The notes below the pieces were generated by a model. The model searched no databases, was not told where the DNA came from, and worked only from the letters and a program-made list of their open reading frames with translations. A DNA stretch of 5,583 nucleotides from Christensenella sp. UBA1385 (GTDB lineage Bacteria; Bacillota; Clostridia; Christensenellales; Aristaeellaceae): NCBI GenBank assembly GCA_002305755.1, contig DBQV01000013.1, positions 1-5,583 of the forward strand, read 5' to 3'. Both the position numbers and the translations under genes were made by a program. This document shows, in pieces, positions 5,134-5,583 of this stretch; position 1 is the stretch's first letter, and each line of letters starts with the position of its first letter.

Positions 5134-5583
5134 GACTGCGGCACCCGGTAGATGGCGCAGCCCGCTTCGGCATCCTCGTAGATCTTTTCAAACAGGCTGT
5201 CAAACAGGGCCTCGTCGGGCTGGTAGCTGCGCCGCTCGTCCGGCCCCAGCAGGATATAGTCTACCGCATATTGCGTGAGGATGTCGCCCGAAAAACGGGG
5301 ATTTTTGTAAAAGTTCGCGATATCCGCCTGCCGTTTGCTCAGGTCAAAGCCATGCCAGTGCAGCCACAGCGAGGGCCCGCAGACCAGCCTGCGCCCGGCC
5401 AGCGAACTGATGGGGTTCAGGTGCTGCTCGGGCGAGGCAATAAAAAGGCTGTGCGGGGGCGTTTCCCGTTTGACAAAATCCGAAAGCTTTACCTGCTCTC
5501 TGGAATAGGCCCGGTAGCGGCCGATGCCCTCCCGGATGATGGAGAGCGTGCCCGAGGTGAAAAGAACAAGACAGACCAGCAGG
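5130..5583 (-). CDS. C-terminal part of a large membrane protein, possibly a GT-C-type glycosyltransferase (partial)
   Basis: The frame is open from the window edge to a TGA at 5132-5130, giving 150 residues without a start; the gene continues beyond the window. The visible part begins with the end of a hydrophobic helix (LLVCLVLFTSG) and continues as a soluble C-terminal domain. Notable pieces are SLFIASPEQH, SSLAGRRLVCGPSLWLHWHG, FYKNPRF and YAVDYILLGPDERR, ending in CAIYRVPQS. The pattern of small-residue/Gly-Arg, a Trp/His-rich segment, then 'VDYILLGP-ER' is what I associate with the extracytoplasmic tail of multi-spanning GT-C-like or YfhO-like proteins that transfer sugars from polyprenyl-phosphate carriers. 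The catalytic N-terminal loops are outside the window, so the function is inference. The stop overlaps the start of the 83-residue gene by ATGA, and the GtrA gene two positions downstream fits an envelope glycosylation role. Confidence 0.75.
   Translation of the reverse strand, partial: LLVCLVLFTSGTLSIIREGIGRYRAYSREQVKLSDFVKRETPPHSLFIASPEQHLNPISSLAGRRLVCGPSLWLHWHGFDLSKRQADIANFYKNPRFSGDILTQYAVDYILLGPDERRSYQPDEALFDSLFEKIYEDAEAGCAIYRVPQS

Overview
The window looks like a chromosomal piece of a GC-rich member of the Bacillota (Clostridia-type). The basis is a YugP-type zinc metallopeptidase, strong GGAGG-type ribosome binding sites, an OppA/OppF peptide transporter, and an AdhR-like MerR regulator paired with an aldo/keto reductase. 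No mobile element, CRISPR array, tRNA or rRNA was seen. Coding density is high and no gene-free stretch exceeds about 160 bases. This taxonomic reading is inference; the sequence alone does not fix a genus.

Layout. (1) Positions 2-2003, plus strand: the last 63 codons of an OppF-type ATPase, a 49-base gap, then a complete 586-residue peptide-binding protein, closed by a strong hairpin at 2025-2058. This is the tail of an oligopeptide-uptake operon. (2) Positions 2075-3526, minus strand: a two-gene operon of a YajO-like aldo/keto reductase followed by an AdhR-like MerR regulator, with stop and start codons sharing one base. It is driven by a promoter with the MerR-family hallmark: a 19-bp spacer between the -35 and -10 boxes that holds an inverted repeat. 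(3) Positions 3586-4335, plus strand: a divergently transcribed YugP-type membrane zinc metallopeptidase with an extended -10 promoter and a probable TTG start. (4) Positions 4424-5583, minus strand: three genes joined by two ATGA overlaps, namely the C-terminal end of a large membrane protein (possibly a GT-C-type glycosyltransferase), an 83-residue protein of unknown function, and a GtrA-family membrane protein. A hairpin at 4360-4382 separates the convergent units 3 and 4.

How the parts work together. The Opp genes import peptides. The reductase and regulator form a self-contained stress-response unit: the regulator carries a cysteine (C61) at the position equivalent to the reactive Cys52 of Bacillus subtilis AdhR, and the promoter dyad has AdhR-like geometry, so aldehyde- or electrophile-responsive autoregulation is the natural hypothesis. 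The GtrA unit suggests lipid-linked sugar transfer at the cell envelope. Most of the window is ordinary housekeeping or accessory metabolism. The best candidates for something less described are the regulator-promoter pair and the 83-residue protein locked between two envelope-glycosylation-like genes.
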